A stretch of 64,000 nucleotides of DNA from Bacteroidales bacterium (GTDB taxonomy: Bacteria; Bacteroidota; Bacteroidia; Bacteroidales; Bacteroidaceae): positions 20,931-84,930 of the forward strand of contig JAUMXY010000003.1 in NCBI GenBank assembly GCA_030528885.1, read 5' to 3'. The notes beneath the pieces were generated by a model. The model did no database searches. It worked only from the letters and a program-made list of their open reading frames with translations, and was not told the origin of the DNA. Positions 51,583-61,409 of the stretch are shown here, piece by piece. Every line of letters begins with the position of its first letter. Within the stretch, counting starts at the first letter, position 1. The position numbers were made by a program, and so were the translations under genes.

Positions 51583-54131
51583 GCCCTTTTTCTTTTAATG
51601 GATGAAAAAACAATAGCCAGAACAATCAGCAATGCCAAGACTGCAAGCGCAACATACGCTATCGTCTCTGTGGTCTGAATGCTCTTAGGGGCAAACGTGA
51701 AGACCACCTCGTGCTTTCCAGCCGGAACATTGATGGCGCGCAGAACATAGTTGGCACGTCCCACCTCAACCTCTTGTCCATCGACAGTTGCAGTCCATCC
51801 CGGATAGTAAACCTCAGAGAAGACAACCAAACCTCCCTGCTGCGAATCCACTTCATATCTTGCCTCATTTGCCCCATAGGAAGTCATCTGCACCGTACCT
51901 GTCCCTCCAGCTTTCAGGAAGCCAAAGTCTGCCTGTGCCACCACGGCTGTCGTACGCAAATTCTCCGTACCCAAGGCAGCCAGTTCCTCGTTGGCATTCG
52001 CAACTTGTTTCACATCGGTCACGAACCAAGCATTCCCCATCGCCGTCTCATTCTCTATCGGCAACTTCACATTACCCTTCTCTCCTGCACCCAGAATGAA
52101 CCAGCGCGTATTGAGCATGTTAATGACGGGGAACAGCGAGTCAGTATTCACGGCAGTCAAGTCATAAACAGGGTACGGCGACAATTGCTGTTGCATGGCC
52201 ACAGTATCCATCGGAGCCATGCGCACCGCCTCATACACCTTGCGCATTTCAGGAGCGATGTGCGCCTCAATCAATTCTTGATAACGGCGAAGCTTCGCTG
52301 CATGATAACCTCCAATAGAACTATAGAAAGCGCTGGTGTTATTGTCATTGAAGGTAGAGACGGTGAAGTTCAGCACTCTATAGTCGCGCCCTGTTCCGCT
52401 CTTCTCCAGTATATACGTATCCGCATCCGTCTTCTGTATGCGCGCCGCGCCACGTGGCTCTACAAACATCTCATCATTAAGGTATCTCTTGTTCACCTGC
52501 CACATGTCAACAAGGCAAATGCCCAACAGGAGAACGCTCAGCGTTGCCGCCTTGCGCGCGTTTCCTGCCCCCTTCTTCGCAAACCACAGCATAACCATCA
52601 GGCCCAGCAAGATGAAGAAGATACTGCGCCATGCGTCAGAACGGACCATTGCCGCACGCATATCAGAGATGCTCCGCAGGATGTTCTGTCCGAAAGCGGC
52701 ATCAAAGTAGCCTGCTGCCACATACTGCCCCACAGAGTCCCTGTCGTTGCTGCAAACCAAGTCGCCGCCTAAGCCTGGGAACATGACATAGATTAGGCAA
52801 ATCACCACCGTAAAGACAGTTGCCACATAAAGCGGCTTCTTCTCAGGCCTTTCCACCCAAAGCTTCAAACCCCACAATGCGATGAAAGGCACCACAAACT
52901 CAACCACAACCAGAATGCTTGCCACCGTGCGGAACTTTGAATACATCGGGACATTATCAATAAAGAAATCCGTAAACGGCATAAAGTTTCTTCCCCAGCC
53001 CAACAGCAAGGTCAGGACACCCGCAGCCAGAAGAGCCCACTTGAGCGGATGCCTGTTAGGAATGACTAACAATCCGAGCACAAAGAGCATACACACCAGC
53101 GCTCCCAGATAAACCGGTCCGCTCGTACCGGGCTGCTCGCCCCAATACTGAGCAAAAGCGCCATAGATTCCCATCTGATTCATCTGCCCGTCAGCCTCTT
53201 TCATGGCTGTCTTATTCATGGACAGCGGCACACTTGCCCCACCCTTCACATTGGGAATAAGAAACGTCATCGACTCGTCTATGCCATAGCTCCAAGCCGT
53301 AATGTAGCTGCGCTCCAAGCCGCTGTCTGTCTGGTCTTCTGCCTTTCCCGGCTTCACCAGTTCGCTCTTGCCGCGCATAGTGTCTTTGGCATACTCGTAA
53401 GTATGATAAAGATTGGAAGCATTCAAGCCTATCGCCAGCACCGCCGCCAAAGCCACACCTGCCGTCGCTTTGCCAAACGATAGCATATCCTTTTCTCTGA
53501 TGGCTTGAATCAGGAATGCCACCACCATCAGCAGTTCCACTACCAAAAAGTAATACGACATCTGAACATGATTTGCCTGAATCTGCAACGTCGCAAACAC
53601 TGCCGTCACAATCGTTCCCAGCAAAATCTTTTTCCGATAGCACAACGCTATGCCCGCTATGGTCGGAGGGATATACGCCAGTGCCATCACCTTCCAGATA
53701 TGTCCGGCCGCAATGATGATGAAGAAATAGCTGCTAAACGCCCACACCACTGCACCCAGCGCCGCCATCCACTGACGGAAGTCAAACGCCCTCAGCAGAA
53801 TGTAGAAGCCCAGCATCGAAGCAAATATATACCATACATAATCAGGGAACCACAAATGGTATGCATTCTCCACAAATGCCATTGTCTTTGTTGACTCATA
53901 CGAAGGTGCAATCTGATACGTTGGCATGCCGCCAAACAGGCTTGTCACCCATCGCGGCGTCTCTCCGTCATGGGTATCGCGATACTGGTTGATTTCCACA
54001 TTGATGCCATCGTTCGCGCCGCTGTCATGCTGCTCCAAGCGATAGCCCTTGCTCACAGGCGACAAGAAATAGACGAATGCAATCGCTGCAAACAAGGCAA
54101 CGCAATACACATCTGGCAAAATCTTCTTCAT
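51579..54131 (-). CDS. YfhO-family membrane protein
   Basis: I choose the ATG at 54131 (MKKILPDVYC), typical of the family; another ATG four codons upstream (54143) is also in frame. The protein of about 850 residues has an N-terminal helix, the segment SLFGGMPTYQIAPSY near 65-80, about a dozen membrane helices, and a C-terminal periplasmic beta domain (VVFSEVYYPGWTATVDGQEV near 775-794) before a last helix. YfhO-like proteins resemble GT-C glycosyltransferases and in Gram-positives glycosylate lipoteichoic acid; the role in Bacteroidetes is unknown but probably concerns glycans of the envelope. Confidence 0.88.
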   Translation of the reverse strand: MKKILPDVYCVALFAAIAFVYFLSPVSKGYRLEQHDSGANDGINVEINQYRDTHDGETPRWVTSLFGGMPTYQIAPSYESTKTMAFVENAYHLWFPDYVWYIFASMLGFYILLRAFDFRQWMAALGAVVWAFSSYFFIIIAAGHIWKVMALAYIPPTIAGIALCYRKKILLGTIVTAVFATLQIQANHVQMSYYFLVVELLMVVAFLIQAIREKDMLSFGKATAGVALAAVLAIGLNASNLYHTYEYAKDTMRGKSELVKPGKAEDQTDSGLERSYITAWSYGIDESMTFLIPNVKGGASVPLSMNKTAMKEADGQMNQMGIYGAFAQYWGEQPGTSGPVYLGALVCMLFVLGLLVIPNRHPLKWALLAAGVLTLLLGWGRNFMPFTDFFIDNVPMYSKFRTVASILVVVEFVVPFIALWGLKLWVERPEKKPLYVATVFTVVICLIYVMFPGLGGDLVCSNDRDSVGQYVAAGYFDAAFGQNILRSISDMRAAMVRSDAWRSIFFILLGLMVMLWFAKKGAGNARKAATLSVLLLGICLVDMWQVNKRYLNDEMFVEPRGAARIQKTDADTYILEKSGTGRDYRVLNFTVSTFNDNNTSAFYSSIGGYHAAKLRRYQELIEAHIAPEMRKVYEAVRMAPMDTVAMQQQLSPYPVYDLTAVNTDSLFPVINMLNTRWFILGAGEKGNVKLPIENETAMGNAWFVTDVKQVANANEELAALGTENLRTTAVVAQADFGFLKAGGTGTVQMTSYGANEARYEVDSQQGGLVVFSEVYYPGWTATVDGQEVEVGRANYVLRAINVPAGKHEVVFTFAPKSIQTTETIAYVALAVLALLIVLAIVFSSIKRKRA

Positions 54132-54171
54132 GTTTAATGTCATATATCTATCATGTATTAGTTTCCACTTG

Positions 54172-54203
54172 CAAAGTTAAGGAAAATAAATAGAAGTAAA
54201 CAA
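54172..54203 (-). promoter_or_regulatory. Promoter of the yfhO-type gene and omega-amidase gene
   Basis: On the minus strand TTG (54203-54201), 21 bases, then TAACTTTG (54179-54172). Confidence 0.68.
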
Positions 54204-54376
54204 AGGGAGGCAAAAAAAATGAACATTCATCCTCATCCGGCTTATCCTTCCGATTTCCTTTTACACACACGATGTGCAAGTTCACCCAAATCCTCTGTCC
54301 TCCCAGCAATTCTCCCCATCATCATCATTTTTAAGGAAATTCATGACCGAAAAGGTAAAAAAACATAAAAAAGTTG

Positions 54377-54384
54377 TACCTTTG
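54377..54384 (+). promoter_or_regulatory. -7 box of gltX
   Basis: TACCTTTG lies 20 bases before the gltX start codon. No TTG at the -33 distance. Confidence 0.55.
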
Positions 54385-54404
54385 CAGTCAAAACCTTACA
54401 GATT

Positions 54405-55967
54405 ATGTCAGAAAAGAAAGTACGCGTGCGCTTTGCACCAAGTCCAACAGGACCGCTTCATATCGGCGGAGTACGCACCGCCCTATACAACTACCTTTTT
54501 GCCAAGCAGCAAGGGGGTGAGTTCATTTTCCGCATTGAGGACACCGACTCCAGCCGTTTTGTGCCAGGAGCCGAGGAGTATATCATCGAATCGTTCAAAT
54601 GGTTAGGAATACAATTTGACGAGGGCGTTTCGTTTGGCGGCAACCATGGCCCTTACAGACAGAGCGAGAGAAGAGACATCTACAAGAAGCATGTGCAGAT
54701 GCTGCTCGACAGCGGCAAGGCATACATTGCCTTTGACACGCCCGAGGAACTGGATGCCAAGCGAGCTGAAATAGAGAATTTCCAATACGACGCCTCAACA
54801 CGTGGCATGATGCGCAACTCGCTGACGCTGTCCAAGGAAGAGGTGAACAACCTCATAGCCAACGGCACACAATATGTCGTGCGTTTCAAGATAGAGCCAG
54901 GAAGAGACGTGAAAGTAGACGACCTGATTCGCGGCGAAGTGACCATCAACTCGTCCATCCTTGACGACAAGGTGCTTTACAAGAGTGCGGACGAGCTCCC
55001 CACTTATCATCTGGCCAACATTGTTGATGACCACCTGATGGAGGTGACGCACGTCATCCGCGGCGAAGAATGGCTTCCATCCGCTCCACTCCATGTGCTC
55101 CTCTACGAAGCATTCGGATGGACAGACACCATGCCACGCTTTGCCCATCTGCCTTTGCTGCTGAAGCCCATTGGCAACGGCAAGTTGTCTAAGCGCGACG
55201 GCGACAAGCTCGGCTTCCCTGTGTTCCCGCTTGAATGGCATGACCCTAAGAGCGGAGAAATCTCTTCTGGATACCGCGAAAAGGGCTATCTGCCTGAAGC
55301 TGTGGTGAACTTCCTTGCCCTGCTGGGATGGAACCCTGGCAACGACCAGGAACTGATGACTCTGGAAGAGATGGTGAAGCTATTCGACCTCTCCAAATGC
55401 TCTAAGAACGGCGCCAAGTTCGACTATGTAAAAGCAGCATGGTTCAACCATCAATACCTCATCCAGCGCCCCGATGCCGACTGGTGTCCAGCCTTTGACA
55501 AGGTGCTGAAGGAAAACGGCATTGAAGCAACAGCGGAACAAGAAGCAGAAGTCGTTCGCATGATGAAACTGAAAGTCATCGAATACGTTGATGGACAAGG
55601 CAACAAGAAGAAACGCAACATCTCTTTCCCAAGCGACCTGTGGCCACTCACAAAATTCTTCTTCGTGGCTCCTACAGAGTTCGACAGAGAGGGCGACAAG
55701 TTTATCCGCAAGAACTGGAACGAGCACACAGCAGAAGAGATGAAGCAGATGCTTGCCGTGCTGGAGGGCATCAGCGACTGGAGCGTAGAAGGACAGAAAG
55801 CGGTGATTGACCCTTGGACAGAACAGACAGGCATCAAACCATGGAACGCATGGCGAGTGGCGCTGGTTGGCGCTGGTCAAGGTCCCGACATGTACGAACT
55901 CTCAGCATTCCTCGGCAAGGAGGAGGTCATCAAGCGAATGACTTTCGCCATCGAAACACTTGGATAA
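54405..55967 (+). CDS. gltX: Glutamyl-tRNA synthetase
   Basis: The 520-residue protein is a class I synthetase: the HIGH motif appears as HIGG in [12 protein letters not shown] (residues 11-22), and KMSKS as KLSKR (260-264). FRIEDTD (42-48) is the usual glutamate-binding segment. The C-terminal anticodon-binding part is present and the length is normal. It charges tRNA-Glu. waaA follows after 18 bases and is probably on the same transcript. Confidence 0.97.
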   Translation: MSEKKVRVRFAPSPTGPLHIGGVRTALYNYLFAKQQGGEFIFRIEDTDSSRFVPGAEEYIIESFKWLGIQFDEGVSFGGNHGPYRQSERRDIYKKHVQMLLDSGKAYIAFDTPEELDAKRAEIENFQYDASTRGMMRNSLTLSKEEVNNLIANGTQYVVRFKIEPGRDVKVDDLIRGEVTINSSILDDKVLYKSADELPTYHLANIVDDHLMEVTHVIRGEEWLPSAPLHVLLYEAFGWTDTMPRFAHLPLLLKPIGNGKLSKRDGDKLGFPVFPLEWHDPKSGEISSGYREKGYLPEAVVNFLALLGWNPGNDQELMTLEEMVKLFDLSKCSKNGAKFDYVKAAWFNHQYLIQRPDADWCPAFDKVLKENGIEATAEQEAEVVRMMKLKVIEYVDGQGNKKKRNISFPSDLWPLTKFFFVAPTEFDREGDKFIRKNWNEHTAEEMKQMLAVLEGISDWSVEGQKAVIDPWTEQTGIKPWNAWRVALVGAGQGPDMYELSAFLGKEEVIKRMTFAIETLG

Positions 55968-55985
55968 ATAAGATTTCTCAGCCAC

Positions 55986-57242
55986 ATGATTTATACAATC
56001 GGCATCTATTTCTACGCATTTGCAGCCATCATAGCCTCTTTTTTCAGCAAGAAAATACGGAAGAGGGTCTATGGCATCGGACAGACCTTCATGCTGCTGC
56101 ATCGCCACATCAAATCCACCGACAGGGTTGTGTGGTTCCATGCGGCATCGCTCGGAGAGTTCGAGCAAGGACGCCCCCTCATGGAGCGCCTGCACGAAGA
56201 ATGCCCAGAATACAAAGTGCTGCTCACCTTCTTCTCGCCATCAGGCTATGAAGTGCGCAAGGACTACGAAGGGGCTGATTTGGTCTGCTACATTCCATTC
56301 GACACGCCTGGCAATGTACTGTCGTTCTTGCGGCTGGCGCATCCGGAAATTGCCATATTCATCAAATATGAGTTCTGGACAAACTTCCTGAAAGCACTGC
56401 ACAAGCGAGGCACCAAAGTATATAGCGTGAGCAGCATCTTCCGCGCTGATCAGCATTTCTTCAAATGGTATGGCTCGCTGACTCCGCTGCGCCAATTCGA
56501 CCATCTCTTTGTACAGAACCAGTTCTCAAAAGACATATTGGCAGAACATGGCATTACTGAAACGACTGTAGTAGGCGACACCAGACTTGACCGTGTCATC
56601 GACATCAGAAACGCTGCCGCACCGCTGCCGCTGGTGGAGCAATTTGTGGGCGATGCCCCTTGCTTCATCGCTGGTTCATCATGGGGACCCGATGAAGAAA
56701 TCTACATCCCTTACTTTGCCAAGCACAAAGATTGGAAACTGATTATCGCGCCTCATGTCATCAGCGAAACACACCTGAAGGACATAGAAAAGCTGCTACA
56801 AGAAAACGGATTCGACACTTTGAGATACACCGAAGTGGAATCTGACCCCGAGATGCTCTCTGCCCCAAAAGAGAGCAGCGAGGGACAGCGAGGAGAAGCA
56901 CTCATCATCAACTGTTTCGGAAAACTTTCATCCATCTACCGATACGGTAAGGTAGCACTTGTTGGAGGCGGATTTGGTGTTGGCATACACAACGTGCCTG
57001 AGGCTGCGGTATATGGCATTCCCGTGCTTTTCGGTCCCAACAACCGAAAGTTCCGCGAAGCGCAAGCACTCAAGGCATGCGGCGGTTCATTCGAGTACAC
57101 CGACGATAGCACTTTCGCTGGTATCATGAACAGGTTCATCAACGACCCTGAAGCACTGCAGCAAGCAGGAGCAGCAGCAGGAAACTACATTAACAGCAAT
57201 GCTGGAGCTGCCGACAAATGCTTCAAGGCAATCTTCAAATAA
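55986..57242 (+). CDS. waaA: 3-deoxy-D-manno-octulosonic acid (Kdo) transferase
   Basis: The 418-residue protein has an N-terminal membrane anchor (residues 3-21) and a GT-B glycosyltransferase fold. The catalytic Glu58 lies in HAASLGEFEQG, the equivalent of the SxGE motif of WaaA. The second half has GGFGVGIHNVPEAAVYG, the CMP-Kdo site. It adds Kdo to lipid A precursor, so the organism makes a Kdo-containing lipopolysaccharide core. It follows gltX and ends in a strong terminator hairpin. Confidence 0.96.
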   Translation: MIYTIGIYFYAFAAIIASFFSKKIRKRVYGIGQTFMLLHRHIKSTDRVVWFHAASLGEFEQGRPLMERLHEECPEYKVLLTFFSPSGYEVRKDYEGADLVCYIPFDTPGNVLSFLRLAHPEIAIFIKYEFWTNFLKALHKRGTKVYSVSSIFRADQHFFKWYGSLTPLRQFDHLFVQNQFSKDILAEHGITETTVVGDTRLDRVIDIRNAAAPLPLVEQFVGDAPCFIAGSSWGPDEEIYIPYFAKHKDWKLIIAPHVISETHLKDIEKLLQENGFDTLRYTEVESDPEMLSAPKESSEGQRGEALIINCFGKLSSIYRYGKVALVGGGFGVGIHNVPEAAVYGIPVLFGPNNRKFREAQALKACGGSFEYTDDSTFAGIMNRFINDPEALQQAGAAAGNYINSNAGAADKCFKAIFK

Positions 57243-57281
57243 GAGGACTTTCACTCTGAGATAATCCAATCTGCCAAAGAG

Positions 57282-57327
57282 AAAGAAAAGAGGCACAGGG
57301 CATTTTCACCTTGTGCCTCTTTTCTTT
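57282..57327. terminator. waaA terminator at the edge of a repeat element
   Basis: AAAGAAAAGAGGCACA (57282-57297) pairs perfectly over 16 bp with TGTGCCTCTTTTCTTT (57312-57327), followed by TTGAGG. The inner stem and loop are shared with the related hairpin at 5713-5742, so the terminator seems to be part of, or built onto, the duplicated element. Confidence 0.75.
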
Positions 57328-57647
57328 TTGAGGAGGGCTTGGCAAGTGGCTGCAAACGCACACCGCGCAGACAAGGTTTCAGACACCGTGCGCATAATAA
57401 CACGAACACCCTGTGCCTATTATTTCCGACACGGGCGGCATGTCTGAGTATCAACGATTTGGAATTTTGGAGGGGAAAGGGCACAAAAAGCGTACCCGAG
57501 GGGTGCGCCATGCCGTACTCGAGGGGTACGATGCAGCGCACCCTTCGGGTACGACACGTTATCGAAAAACATCTGTTCGATATAAAGAGTCGCTTTGCGA
57601 GGCACTGCAAAAAAACAATATCTTTGTTATACAGAACTCGCGTTAAC
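57286..57647 (-). repeat. Second, inverted copy of the 5.4 kb element
   Basis: Read on the minus strand, this stretch starts with an end resembling AACGCGAGTTCTGTATAAC (57645-57627) and follows the element at 5416-5740 throughout. The portion 57490-57290 is nearly identical to 5546-5735, with only a handful of differences by eye over about 190 bases. Homology stops at the terminator hairpin near 57286, so the right end found at 5831-5845 is missing here. The copy fills the whole space between waaA and the calcium-pump gene. Confidence 0.8.
57490..57555. repeat. GC-rich intergenic inverted repeat, copy F
   Basis: Three units: GCGTACCCGAGGGGTGCG, CCGTACTCGAGGGGTACG and GCGCACCCTTCGGGTACG. The first and third form the outer stem with some mismatches. 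This copy is more worn than the others and lies inside the larger duplicated element, as copy A does at 5.5 kb. Confidence 0.82.
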
Positions 57648-60234
57648 TCAGTTTCCTTTTCATTTGGAAATATGCCTCTCGAATAATAACAACAGGAGAT
57701 GTCAGCAACAGAATCCATCCCCATGTTTGCCACGACAACGGTTCCGTACGGAACACTTCCCCACCCAACTGCACGGCAACGACCGTCACAACTAGTATGA
57801 AAAGCATGATGCCCGTAAACTTGGCATTTCTGCCCAGCCCGTCGAAAAGAGACTTGTTCTTGTCTATCACACGGGCATTGAACATATTCCACCAGTTAAG
57901 AATCATATAAGCGGCAAAGAAAATAGTCAAGTTCATTGATGAGAAGAAAGAAGTCAAGCAGTCCACCCCAAGACTTTCAACCACATCCAAATGATTCATG
58001 CCCCACAGGACTGCCGTACAAAGCAACCATACAAACATTCCAAAACCAAAGATGGCTTTCAGCAATGAACGATTGATGATGAACTCTTCCCTGTTGCGCG
58101 GCTTGTCAAGAAGCACTTTTTCATCAGCTGGTTCAGACGCCAAGGCTATGGCAGCCAACGTATCCATTACCAGGTTAATCCACAGGAACTGAGTCACAGT
58201 GAACGGCATCTCCACACCAGCAAGAGGACCAAACACTGCCACCAGACAGGCTGAGACGTTGATGGAAAGCTGGAGGAAGAGGAAATTCTTGATGTTCTTG
58301 AACAGCGAACGCCCCCACTTTAGGCCCGTAACGATGGAAGGGAACGCATCATTCAGCAAAACAATGTCTGAAGCCTCTTTCGCCACAGAAGTGCCAGAAC
58401 CCATGGCAATACCCACATCAGCGTAATTCAAAGATGGGGAGTCATTCACACCATCGCCCGTCATGGCACAGACATAGCGACGCGCCTGAGCCCATTTCAG
58501 AATGGTCAGCTTATTCTCGGGGGTGCAACGAGCAATGACATTGGGGAATTCGCGACTGGCTCGTCCATTGTCCACAGAGGTCATAAAGTCTTTAGCCTCA
58601 ATAGCCCAAATGTCCTTAAAGCCTGCCTGACGAGCTATTTCCGTTCCTGTTTTCAGATTATCACCCGTCATCATCACAACATCTATCCCCGCCTGATAGC
58701 ATTTCTCTACCGCAACAGGAACATCAGAACGAACGGGGTCTTCAATATACCATGTTCCTATATATCTTCCACCTTCCACAACGGCATTCTCTTCAAGCAT
58801 CCGCTTTATTTCATCATAATTGCCACATCCGAGAATGGCAGCAGAGATGGCTCTACGACCACGAGCCTGCTGAACAGAAACACCTTCCAAATAGCCTGCA
58901 TGTCCAATAATACGGGAAATCACCTCCGGAGCGCCCTTGATTACCACAAGCTCCTCTCCACTCTCCTTCTCGCGCAGATAACTGACCATATACTTATAAG
59001 CACTGGAGAAAGGTATGCAGTCTAAGAGCTGATAGCGAGCACGAAGCGCCTCTGTACGCTCCTGCCCCAATTGCTTAAGAATGGCACACTCGGTAGGATT
59101 GCCCAAAACACGATTGCCGCTCGACCAGTTGGCAGTCGAGTTCAACGCTCCAACCACCTCCAGCATAGCTGTGTCTGTTTCCTGTACATCCGTATCAACC
59201 ACTGTCATCACATTCTGCGTTAACGTGCCCGTCTTATCGGTAAAGATAACATTCACAGCGCCAATTGTCTCGCAAGCATGCATTTTCTTGATGAGATTAT
59301 GCTCCTTGGCCATTGTCTTCATAGAAAATGCCAAAGCAAGCGTCACAGAAAGCGGAAGCCCCTCTGGAACCGCTACTATGATAACAACAACAGCCCCCAT
59401 CAGGAACTGGACTTCCTGCAAAAACATATCCCAAGACCACACGAAAGGCTCGTCGCCAAAAGCAAAATCCCAATGCACAAGATTCAGCACAACAAACATT
59501 AAGCCGGCAACAGTAAATGCGGCAACATTGATTTTCTGAGCCAGTTCCTCCAGTTTCTCCTCCAGCGGCGTCTTATTACCTGTCTCCTCCGATGCCTGAC
59601 GGGTAGTTTTTCCGATCTCTGTCGTATCACCTACCTTCACAACAACACCTTCTCCCATACCTTGCTCTATCGTAGTGCCACGCAACAGCAGATTAGGTGC
59701 GAACCCCGAACCTTCATACGGAACATCTAAAGGATATTTGGAAACAGCCACTGACTCACCTGTCATGCATGCCTCTGCCACTTTCATTTCCGTCGCCTGG
59801 AACAATTCCATGTCCGCAGGAATCTCATCACCCGCCGAAAGCAGCACCACATCGCCCACCACAAGCTGGTCTTTGGGAACTTCTACTGCAACACCATTAC
59901 GGCGCACTTTGACAGGCTCGAAATCTCTGTCCGTCTTCATGGCATCAAACTTCTTCTTGGCATCATATTCCTGCCAAAAACCGACACCTGTCGCTATCAG
60001 AACAGCACAAATGATTCCTATCGATTCCGTAAAATCTCCATTGATAAAGCCAAAGACAAGCGAGATGCCTGTAGCCACCAAAAGAATAACAATGATAGGG
60101 TCTTTGAACTTCTCCAAATACAACTTCCACCATGGAGTTTCCTTAGGAGGAGTTATCAAGTTACGTCCATACTTGTCACGGTTTTCCTGAACTTTCAAGT
60201 CGTCCAAGCCTTGAAAATCAAAATCTCTCATCAT
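57643..60234 (-). CDS. Calcium-translocating P-type ATPase (PMCA type)
   Basis: The 863-residue protein has the full P-type ATPase layout: actuator motif TGES (158-161), the transport motif VPEGLP in TM4 (289-294) typical of calcium pumps, the phosphorylation site DKTGT (Asp333), MTGDGVND in the hinge and NLVMDTLAAIALASEP in TM6. This combination matches plasma-membrane-type calcium pumps without a regulatory tail. It should expel calcium from the cytoplasm. It stands alone. Confidence 0.94.
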   Translation of the reverse strand: MMRDFDFQGLDDLKVQENRDKYGRNLITPPKETPWWKLYLEKFKDPIIVILLVATGISLVFGFINGDFTESIGIICAVLIATGVGFWQEYDAKKKFDAMKTDRDFEPVKVRRNGVAVEVPKDQLVVGDVVLLSAGDEIPADMELFQATEMKVAEACMTGESVAVSKYPLDVPYEGSGFAPNLLLRGTTIEQGMGEGVVVKVGDTTEIGKTTRQASEETGNKTPLEEKLEELAQKINVAAFTVAGLMFVVLNLVHWDFAFGDEPFVWSWDMFLQEVQFLMGAVVVIIVAVPEGLPLSVTLALAFSMKTMAKEHNLIKKMHACETIGAVNVIFTDKTGTLTQNVMTVVDTDVQETDTAMLEVVGALNSTANWSSGNRVLGNPTECAILKQLGQERTEALRARYQLLDCIPFSSAYKYMVSYLREKESGEELVVIKGAPEVISRIIGHAGYLEGVSVQQARGRRAISAAILGCGNYDEIKRMLEENAVVEGGRYIGTWYIEDPVRSDVPVAVEKCYQAGIDVVMMTGDNLKTGTEIARQAGFKDIWAIEAKDFMTSVDNGRASREFPNVIARCTPENKLTILKWAQARRYVCAMTGDGVNDSPSLNYADVGIAMGSGTSVAKEASDIVLLNDAFPSIVTGLKWGRSLFKNIKNFLFLQLSINVSACLVAVFGPLAGVEMPFTVTQFLWINLVMDTLAAIALASEPADEKVLLDKPRNREEFIINRSLLKAIFGFGMFVWLLCTAVLWGMNHLDVVESLGVDCLTSFFSSMNLTIFFAAYMILNWWNMFNARVIDKNKSLFDGLGRNAKFTGIMLFILVVTVVAVQLGGEVFRTEPLSWQTWGWILLLTSPVVIIREAYFQMKRKLS

Positions 60235-60275
60235 AAAAATGCTTAACTTATATAACCACCTTTCGTTGGGGAGTA

Positions 60276-60283
60276 CAAAATTA
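60276..60283 (-). promoter_or_regulatory. -7 box of the calcium pump gene
   Basis: On the minus strand TAATTTTG (60283-60276) lies about 42 bases before the start codon; the nearest TTG is 18 bases upstream, slightly short of the consensus spacing. Confidence 0.5.
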
Positions 60284-60369
60284 ATTGAAAAAAAGCGATT
60301 TCAAGCTGTAACGCATGTTAATAAATATTATTTTCATCTTTTCACACCACACAAGTAGCAGACAACAAT

Positions 60370-60402
60370 AATAAAGGCTGTCTTCACTTGACAGCCTTTA
60401 TT
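60370..60402. terminator. Terminator at the end of the DUF4380 gene
   Basis: AATAAAGGCTGTC (60370-60382) pairs perfectly over 13 bp with GACAGCCTTTATT (60390-60402) around a 7-base loop. It spans the stop codon of the DUF4380 gene and has T-rich sequence on the minus-strand side. Confidence 0.7.
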
Positions 60403-61271
60403 ACTTTCTTCACCAATGCCTTTGATGGTTTCACGGGCGTTTCATCTTGCAACAGATACCAGCGCACGGTCCAATCAAGAGATTCGCCTGGTTTCAGTTC
60501 TGTATAAGCGCCCTGACTCTCCAACTCGATGTAAGTCTTTCCCCGATTCACATAAATCTGCACTTCTGCTTCATCTGGTGCGGGCTCTGAAGGCTTCAAA
60601 TCTTGGAATTTCTTTATCAGCAACAAATTCTCGTTCTTGTAAGCCAGCCATCCTTTTCCATCCGCATTGATTTTACGGTTCTCTGAAGCCTCATCCGACA
60701 AATACCATGCTGCACCAGATTCAGAAGAGAACGCCATGAGACCAGCAGGAGTTATTCCCTCGACAGACGCATCAAAGAAGATAAGACCTCCTTCATTCGC
60801 CACACGGGTAATCTCCCATGGAGCCACTTTGCGAACCTCGTCTCCTTCATTCACGATTGAATAAGTAATGACAAAAGCGCCATCCGATTCATCTATTGCA
60901 AACTGCTTGCGAATTCTGTAATTTAACCGCGCTGACACCTGGCTAGTCATCACCAGAGAAGCCTCTTTCTCCTCCACGGCATACGGCATCTTATCATATT
61001 CGGGCACAGGAGGCCAATTCCATTCCTTTTGCGGACTAGTCCAGAAGGTACTGCCAAACGTCTCGCGCATAGGCGACTGAGAAATAATCTCTTGTCCGCC
61101 ATATTTGAAAGATAAAATCTTGGCTCCCTTCTCGGCATCAATAACCATTGAAACTTCACCTAAAGTCATCTCATACTTTGATGAGCCCAAATTCTTCACA
61201 CCCATTTTCTGGGCAAAAGCTCCATTGCTGCTTAAAACAGCCCACAGAAGAACGATAGCAATTTTTCTCAT
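60384..61271 (-). CDS. DUF4380 family secreted protein
   Basis: I start at the ATG at 61271 (MRKIAIVLLW), which begins a signal peptide cut after GAFA; the frame upstream crosses the promoter. The mature part of about 275 residues resembles the galactose-mutarotase-like beta-supersandwich (VIDAEKGAKILSFKYGGQEI, SPQKEWNWPP, IVNEGDEVRKVAPWEITR). DUF4380 proteins are thought to be carbohydrate-related but no activity is known. It stands alone with its own promoter. Confidence 0.82.
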   Translation of the reverse strand: MRKIAIVLLWAVLSSNGAFAQKMGVKNLGSSKYEMTLGEVSMVIDAEKGAKILSFKYGGQEIISQSPMRETFGSTFWTSPQKEWNWPPVPEYDKMPYAVEEKEASLVMTSQVSARLNYRIRKQFAIDESDGAFVITYSIVNEGDEVRKVAPWEITRVANEGGLIFFDASVEGITPAGLMAFSSESGAAWYLSDEASENRKINADGKGWLAYKNENLLLIKKFQDLKPSEPAPDEAEVQIYVNRGKTYIELESQGAYTELKPGESLDWTVRWYLLQDETPVKPSKALVKKVIKAVK

Positions 61272-61301
61272 TATAATAATATATTTGAATAGTTCTATTT
61301 G

Positions 61302-61309
61302 CAAAAGTA
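61302..61309 (-). promoter_or_regulatory. -7 box of the DUF4380 gene
   Basis: On the minus strand TACTTTTG (61309-61302) matches TAnnTTTG and lies about 30 bases before the ATG. Confidence 0.55.
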
Positions 61310-61409
61310 CGCTAAAATCAGAGAATAAAAGCATCCATGCACGGCTTTTTCACTAACGACACAAAAAACGAAAGAATTTGTATCGCCAGCAACAGCTAGT
61401 CTGGCATTT

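Noticed and set aside
51711-52772. Open frame of 353 codons on the plus strand
   Set aside because: It lies wholly antisense inside the yfhO-type gene, whose protein has clear family features; the antisense translation is rich in His, Arg and Cys and has no domain.
5506-57555. Repeats considered as a CRISPR array
   Set aside because: The GC-rich units come in opposed pairs or triples at separate loci without regular spacers, and no cas gene is present.
57251-57892. Open frame of 213 codons on the minus strand crossing the repeat
   Set aside because: Half of it overlaps the calcium pump gene in another frame and the rest is the duplicated element. A similar frame exists in the 5.5 kb copy, but the few differences do not favour coding and no start or ribosome site is convincing.
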